Below are positions 42,521 to 47,080 of a DNA stretch of 47,080 nucleotides, piece by piece. The first letter of the stretch is position 1. The number at the start of each line of letters is the position of its first letter. The position numbers were made by a program, and so were the translations under genes. Origin of the DNA: Prevotella sp. UBA2711 (GTDB lineage Bacteria; Bacteroidota; Bacteroidia; Bacteroidales; Bacteroidaceae); NCBI GenBank assembly GCA_002354095.1, contig DEKX01000019.1, positions 1 through 47,080 on the forward strand, given 5' to 3'. The notes below the pieces were generated by a model. The model was not told the DNA's origin. It ran no database searches and was given only the letters and a program-made list of their open reading frames with translations.

Positions 42521-43834
42521 ATGAAACAGTTAATACTTGGCATTACCGTTTTTTTCTGTGCGCCAGAAGTACAAGCGCAGGCGGTCTGGACCATGCAACA
42601 GTGCATGCAGTATGCAGTGAAACATAACCACGAAGTGAAACGTGCCGAACTGGAACTCGACAACTACCAAGCCGGTAAGACGGCAGCCATCGGGCGTTTC
42701 CTGCCTGAAATAGATGCAAGGGTCGGTGCGCAATATAACTTCGGACGAGCTATCGATCCGGAGACCAACATCTACACCGATGTCAGCACCTTCTCTAATG
42801 TTTACTCCCTGCAGGCTTCACTGCCCGTATTCGACGGGTTCAGCCGCATCCATGCCCTGCGGGCAGCTAAGGCCAGCGTGCTGATGGGACAGTCGGCTTT
42901 CCGTCAGAAGCAAAACCAGACGGCGTTGAGTGTGCTGCAAGCATACGCCAATGCTGCCTATTACGAAGGCTTGGTAAGGATGGCAGGCGAAAAAGTGGAG
43001 GAAACCACACTCTTGCTCCGACAGACGCGAGTGCTGGAAGAGGTGGGGCGCAAAAGCAGTGCCGATGTGGCGCAGGTGGAGTCACAGAAAGCTGAGGCTG
43101 ACTACGAGCTGACCCATCAGCAGAACCTCTTGGCTTCTGCCCTGCTGGAGTTGAAAAAAGGAATGAACTACCCACTAACGGACAGCTTACGGCTCACCAT
43201 TGACGAGGTTACGGCTCGTGATGCACGAGATTACGGCTCGTTGCCAACAAGCCGTAACCTCGTCCCAGAGCTCCTTGTTGCCCAGTATCAGATGCAGGCT
43301 TCCAAACATGAGTGGCATCAGGCCCGTTCTGCTATTCTCCCTACACTCTCTTTCAGTGCGGGTCTGAACACCACTTATTTCCACACGTTGCATTCCGACG
43401 ATGCACAGTCGTTCCGCAGTCAGCTCAAGAATAATATGGGTGAATACTTAGGGTTTACGTTGAGTATTCCTCTCTTCAATCGCCTGCAGACCGCCACGAG
43501 CATCCGCAGGGCTAAGAATAATTATCGGATAGCCTGCGAGAATTATGCACAGAAACAATTGGAACTGGAGAAACTTGCCCGCGAGGCTTGGCAGGACTGG
43601 CAAGGCTATCTGAAACAGACGGAGCAGATGCTTCAGAAAGTGGAGGCCGACAGTATCGCCTATCAGTTGACACGGCGGCAGTTTGAAGAAGGGCTTTCTA
43701 CGGCTATCGATCTGCATACCACTTCTTCGCAGTTGCTCAAGTCGAAAGCCACCCTGTTGCAATGCCGGCTGATGGCAATAGTGAAAGAACAATTAGTAAG
43801 ATATTATCAAGGAATAGCGATATGGACAGAGTAA
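42521..43834 (+). CDS. TolC-family outer-membrane export channel
   Basis: 437 aa. Signal peptide ends VQAQA at about residue 21. The mature start WTMQQCMQYAVKHNHEVKRA is the typical Bacteroidota TolC opening helix. Long helical runs and two barrel hairpins (EIDARVGAQYNFGRAIDPET; TLSFSAGLNTTYFHT) recur as two halves, as in the family. It should form the outer-membrane duct for the HlyD and permease proteins that follow. The loop joining the halves (residues about 227-248) is a 22-bp-period DNA repeat translated as DEVTAR, ARDYGS and SRNLVP: an insertion. The last codons overlap the HlyD start by 13 bp. Confidence 0.9.
   Translation: MKQLILGITVFFCAPEVQAQAVWTMQQCMQYAVKHNHEVKRAELELDNYQAGKTAAIGRFLPEIDARVGAQYNFGRAIDPETNIYTDVSTFSNVYSLQASLPVFDGFSRIHALRAAKASVLMGQSAFRQKQNQTALSVLQAYANAAYYEGLVRMAGEKVEETTLLLRQTRVLEEVGRKSSADVAQVESQKAEADYELTHQQNLLASALLELKKGMNYPLTDSLRLTIDEVTARDARDYGSLPTSRNLVPELLVAQYQMQASKHEWHQARSAILPTLSFSAGLNTTYFHTLHSDDAQSFRSQLKNNMGEYLGFTLSIPLFNRLQTATSIRRAKNNYRIACENYAQKQLELEKLAREAWQDWQGYLKQTEQMLQKVEADSIAYQLTRRQFEEGLSTAIDLHTTSSQLLKSKATLLQCRLMAIVKEQLVRYYQGIAIWTE
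43203..43263 (+). repeat. 17-bp repeat on a 22-bp period inside the TolC gene
   Basis: ACGAGGTTACGGCTCGT (43203), ACGAGATTACGGCTCGT (43225) and an inverted copy read as ACAAGCCGTAACCTCGT (43247) are spaced exactly 22 bp apart. Copies one and three form a perfect 15-bp inverted repeat (43202-43216 with 43250-43264). Same repeat as at 26901, in an unrelated gene. Confidence 0.85.
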
Positions 43835-45075
43835 TCGAAAAGACAAAGACTGAGCGGCTGATGAAGTATTGGCCCTACGCCGCTATTGGCAGTTTGCTGT
43901 TAGTTATTGGTTTGTGGCTCGTATTTGGCAATCATGCCTCGACACTGAAAGTCAACCGAGACGAGTTGACCGTCAGTGAAGTGCAGCAGGCTGAGTTTAA
44001 GGACTATGTGCGCACCAACGGACAGGTCATGCCCATTCAGGTGGTGCAAATCTCGCCCGAGGAAGGCGGCATCGTGATGGAGAAGGTGGTAGAGGAGGGC
44101 ACGCATGTGAAGAAAGGCGATGTCATTGTGCGCCTTTCGAACTCCAATCTCGACCTGCAGATTCTGAATGCCGAAGCTGAACTGGCTGAGAAGCAGAACC
44201 TGTTGCGTAACACCCAGGTGGCCATGCAGCAAGACCGCCTGAACAACCAGACGGAAAAGGCGCAGCTGGATATGGACACGCATCGCAAGCAGCGCACGTT
44301 TGAGCAGAACCGGCGCCTCTATGGCGAAAAGCTCATCAGCCGCGAAGACTACATCAAGTCGCAGGAGGAATTTCAGCTTTCTGCCAAGAAACGCTCGTTG
44401 GTGAGCCAGCGCCTGAAACAGGACTCCATCTATCGCACCGTGCAGATGGACCAGATGGAGGATAACCTCCAGAATATGCGTCGTAACGTGGTGCTCGTCC
44501 GTCAGCGTAAGGACAAGCTCGAAGTGCGCTCTGCCATCGATGGCGAACTGGGCTTGTTAGATGTGGAGTTAGGGCAGAGCATCCAGCCTGGTCAGAAGAT
44601 AGGACAGCTGAACGACCTCAGCGACTATAAGGTGCAGGCACAGATAGATGAGCATTATATTGACCGTGTGCGTCAAGGGCTCATCGCTACTTTTACGCGA
44701 GGCGATAAGCAATATCAGTTGCAGGTGCGCAAGGTCTATCCCGAGGTACGCGAGGGCAAGTTCCGTTGCGACTTCATCTTCCGAGGCGAGCGCCCAGAGA
44801 ATATCCGTACCGGTCAGACCTATTACATCGACCTCGAACTGGGGCAGCCCGAGCAGGCAGTACTCATCCCTCGCGGCACCTTCTTCCAGACCACTGGCGG
44901 GCAATGGATTTTCGTGCTCTCCGCCGACGGCAGCAAAGCCTATCGCCGCAACATCCGCATAGGTCGTCAGAACCCGCAGCACTACGAGGTGCTCGAAGGC
45001 TTAGAGCCAGGCGAACGTGTCGTCACCAGCGGCTATGAAGCATTCAAGGACAACGAGGTGCTGATGCTGAAATGA
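43822..45075 (+). CDS. HlyD/MacA-type periplasmic adaptor protein
   Basis: 417 aa from ATG 43822; the frame opens at 43762 but that part lies deep in the TolC gene. One N-terminal membrane helix (AAIGSLLLVIGLWLVFG), then a lipoyl/barrel-sandwich half (VQISPEEGGIVMEKVVEEGT, VKKGDVIVRL). A long helical hairpin covers about residues 110-230 (AELAEKQNLLRNTQ... QMEDNLQNMRR). The second lipoyl half (VRSAIDGELGLLDVELGQSI) is followed by the beta-barrel and membrane-proximal domain (LEPGERVVTSGYEAFKDNE). Such adaptors bridge an inner-membrane ABC permease to TolC. Operon context fits a MacAB-TolC-like exporter; the substrate is unknown. Confidence 0.9.
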   Translation: MDRVIEKTKTERLMKYWPYAAIGSLLLVIGLWLVFGNHASTLKVNRDELTVSEVQQAEFKDYVRTNGQVMPIQVVQISPEEGGIVMEKVVEEGTHVKKGDVIVRLSNSNLDLQILNAEAELAEKQNLLRNTQVAMQQDRLNNQTEKAQLDMDTHRKQRTFEQNRRLYGEKLISREDYIKSQEEFQLSAKKRSLVSQRLKQDSIYRTVQMDQMEDNLQNMRRNVVLVRQRKDKLEVRSAIDGELGLLDVELGQSIQPGQKIGQLNDLSDYKVQAQIDEHYIDRVRQGLIATFTRGDKQYQLQVRKVYPEVREGKFRCDFIFRGERPENIRTGQTYYIDLELGQPEQAVLIPRGTFFQTTGGQWIFVLSADGSKAYRRNIRIGRQNPQHYEVLEGLEPGERVVTSGYEAFKDNEVLMLK

Positions 45076-45110
45076 AACTAACGAGAACCGAAATAAATAG
45101 TAATAATCGT

Positions 45111-47080
45111 ATGAAGACTATTGTAAGAAACTTTACATCCATGTTCCGCAAGTTTGTGTCGGCAAGCTTGCTGAATCTGCTGGGCCTGAGCCTGGCCTTT
45201 GCCTCGTTCTTTGTCATCATGACGCAGGTCAACTACGACCTGGGCTACAACAAGAGTTTTGCGGAGCACGAAAAGCTGTTCCGCCTGACATTGAAGTTAG
45301 GGCCTGGCATGGAGGACTATGGTGTGACGCTGTCCCGTCCGCTGGTGGAGCAGTTGGCGGCAGCGTCGCCGCATATCAAGGGCTATGGCATCGAAGAGGG
45401 CTGGACAAGAGTCGACCAGTATATGGTGGGCGATCAGGAGTATTCGCTGAATCTGGTGTTCGGCATTCACGACTTTATGAGCGTATTCAAGCCGACCGTC
45501 ATCTGTGGTGACTTGAAGGGCTTGAACCAGTTGCCCAATATCGTGCTGCCGCGTTCAGAAGCCATGCGCATCTTTGGTACTGCCAATGCGGTGGGCAAAA
45601 CCCTGAAATACAAATGGGTGGAGGATTGGATCTTCAATGTGTGTGCCGTGATAGAAGACTATCCAGAAAACAACTTCCTGCACGGCGTCTGTTTCAGAGG
45701 CACTAATGAAAACGAAGGCAACTACCGGAACTGGAACTATCAGGCTTATATCCGTGTGGACGATTCGGCCAACCTGCCGAACGTGATTATCGCCATGCGC
45801 CAGAAAGCCATCGAGCTGTTCAAAGATGATTTCAACATGACAACCCAGCAAGAGGAGGAAGCCCTGCAAGTGGTGTTGACGCCGATTGCCGATACCCATT
45901 TCGCGAAAGACCTCAGCAAGGATTCGCCCGACATCAAGTCGGTCAGCAGGAGTTCCGTCTATCTGCTCATCTGCTTCTCGCTACTAATCGTGCTGATAGC
46001 CGCCGTCAACTTCATGAACTTCACCCTGGCCGAGACACCGCTGCGCATCCGCAGTATCAACACGCAGAAAGTGTTGGGCGCATCGACGGCGAGTCTGCGC
46101 GGCAGTCTGCTGGCCGAGGCCGTCATCATCAGTCTGCTGGCATTCGTGGGGGCGATGGCGATGGTCTGGCTGGCTCACGACTTAGGGTTGCAGAAATTGG
46201 TGCAGGGCAGCATCCTGTTGCAGGATAACCTGTGGTTGGTAGGCATCACCCTGCTCATCAGCATCGTGGTGGGACTGTTGGCTGGGGTCTATCCGTCGTA
46301 CTACGTCACATCCTTCCCGCCAGCCTTGGTGTTGAAAGGCTCGTTCGGCCTGTCGCCCAAGGGTCGTGTTCTGCGCACCTCACTAATCTGCCTGCAGTTC
46401 GTCGTGTCGTTCATGCTGGTCATCGGTGTGGGTATCATGTACCTGCAGAGCTACCTCATTTTCCACACCGACTATGGCTTCGACAAGGACGAAGTGATGG
46501 TGGTGCCGACAGCTCCCGACACGCGCAATCATGCCGATGCCATCGATGCCGACCTGCGCAAGATTCCAGGCATTGAGGGGGCCAGTCTGGCTCAGAGCGT
46601 CTTGGGCAGCAGCGACCGCTATCAGACATGGGGCAGGGGCGAGGGCGACAAGCAGATGACGTTTACCTGCATCTTTGTCGACTGGCGTTTCCTCAGCGTG
46701 ATGGGCATTGACATCGTGGAGGGACGCAATTTCCGCCAGACTGATGGCGATGTGTATATCTTTAATGAGTCGGCCAAGAAGAAATATCCCTGGCTCGCCG
46801 TTGATAAGCCTATCAACGACGAAGACATGCCAGTTGTTGGCTTCTGTGAGGACATCAAGTATACCACCCTGCGCGTGGATGACAGCCAGCAGCCCATAGC
46901 CTTCTTGGTGCCCAGCCGCGACGGTTACTTTAAGGGAGATTTCTGGCGCAACCACCTCTTAGTGCGTGTCGCGAAGGGTGTGGACAAGCGCGAGGCCAAA
47001 GAGAAAGTGCTGGAGACGGTGCTGAAATACGAACATGAAAGCAAGCCCGACATTAGTGACCTGCGCTACGTGGACGATGT
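45111..47080 (+). CDS. FtsX/MacB-type ABC transporter permease, C-terminus beyond window
   Basis: At least 656 residues, open at the right edge. Start at ATG 45111 (MKTIVRNFTSMFRKF) matches the usual beginning of these Bacteroidota permeases. ATG 45072 is in frame and overlaps the HlyD stop as ATGA, so it is a real alternative. First helix SLLNLLGLSLAFASFFVIM; then a large periplasmic MacB-PCD-like domain; helices SSVYLLICFSLLIVLIAAVN, AVIISLLAFVGAMAMVWL and LWLVGITLLISIVVGLLAGV; then a second unit with LICLQFVVSFMLVIGVGI and another periplasmic domain. This duplicated FtsX layout acts as the mechanical half of MacAB-like exporters. No ATPase gene is seen between HlyD and this permease, so it should lie downstream. 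Confidence 0.87.
   Translation, partial: MKTIVRNFTSMFRKFVSASLLNLLGLSLAFASFFVIMTQVNYDLGYNKSFAEHEKLFRLTLKLGPGMEDYGVTLSRPLVEQLAAASPHIKGYGIEEGWTRVDQYMVGDQEYSLNLVFGIHDFMSVFKPTVICGDLKGLNQLPNIVLPRSEAMRIFGTANAVGKTLKYKWVEDWIFNVCAVIEDYPENNFLHGVCFRGTNENEGNYRNWNYQAYIRVDDSANLPNVIIAMRQKAIELFKDDFNMTTQQEEEALQVVLTPIADTHFAKDLSKDSPDIKSVSRSSVYLLICFSLLIVLIAAVNFMNFTLAETPLRIRSINTQKVLGASTASLRGSLLAEAVIISLLAFVGAMAMVWLAHDLGLQKLVQGSILLQDNLWLVGITLLISIVVGLLAGVYPSYYVTSFPPALVLKGSFGLSPKGRVLRTSLICLQFVVSFMLVIGVGIMYLQSYLIFHTDYGFDKDEVMVVPTAPDTRNHADAIDADLRKIPGIEGASLAQSVLGSSDRYQTWGRGEGDKQMTFTCIFVDWRFLSVMGIDIVEGRNFRQTDGDVYIFNESAKKKYPWLAVDKPINDEDMPVVGFCEDIKYTTLRVDDSQQPIAFLVPSRDGYFKGDFWRNHLLVRVAKGVDKREAKEKVLETVLKYEHESKPDISDLRYVDD

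Noticed and set aside
43867..43930. Possible independent start of the HlyD gene further downstream
   Set aside because: The ATG at 43822 keeps the cytoplasmic leader and overlaps the TolC stop, as is normal in such operons; later starts would cut the membrane helix.

Overview
The window reads as a Bacteroidales chromosome, most likely Prevotellaceae (Prevotella-like). Three things support this: type V (FimA/Mfa1-type) pilus lipoprotein genes together with DUF3575/DUF3868 partners, Bacteroidota-type promoters (TAnnTTTG at -7) in the intergenic gaps, and a type IX secretion (T9SS) C-terminal sorting domain on one giant protein. The species cannot be fixed from the sequence alone. Coding density is very high and no gene-free stretch exceeds about 165 bp. 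No tRNA, rRNA, CRISPR array or transposase was seen.

Region A (1-6999, minus strand) is a fimbrial operon read right to left: DUF3575 outer-membrane protein, DUF3868/OmpA-like/TPR protein, Mfa1-like major fimbrillin, FimB/Mfa2-type anchor, and two further fimbrillin-like lipoproteins, the last cut by the window edge. Region B (7164-36803, plus strand) is a second, divergent unit of about 29.6 kb with no internal gap above 27 bp: a DUF3575-OmpA fusion protein, a large fimbrillin-like lipoprotein, an Mfa2-type anchor, three more fimbrillin-like lipoproteins, two giant repeat proteins (3676 and 3215 aa) built on a YGGG/FGGG motif, and a TlpA-like thioredoxin lipoprotein. The two operons start back to back in the 7000-7163 gap. 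The inferred role is surface pili whose distal or accessory parts may include the giant proteins. The linkage is seen; a shared structure is not proven.

Region C (36804-41004): a 22-bp periodic repeat array with a terminator-like hairpin, a minus-strand VanZ-like membrane protein, two tandem NSS-family sodium-dependent transporters, and a membrane-anchored helix-hairpin-helix protein, the last three joined by ATGA stop/start overlaps. Region D (41011-47080): a minus-strand response regulator/histidine kinase pair, divergent from a TolC / HlyD / FtsX-MacB-type permease export operon that runs off the right edge.

The least expected structure is at the DNA level. Short periodic arrays sit inside or beside coding sequence: 7-bp arrays at start codons and in signal-peptide codons of the fimbrial genes, an 11-bp array at the head of the second giant gene, and a 17-bp repeat on a strict 22-bp period found both at the head of that gene and inside the TolC gene 16 kb away. 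A different 22-bp array follows the thioredoxin gene.
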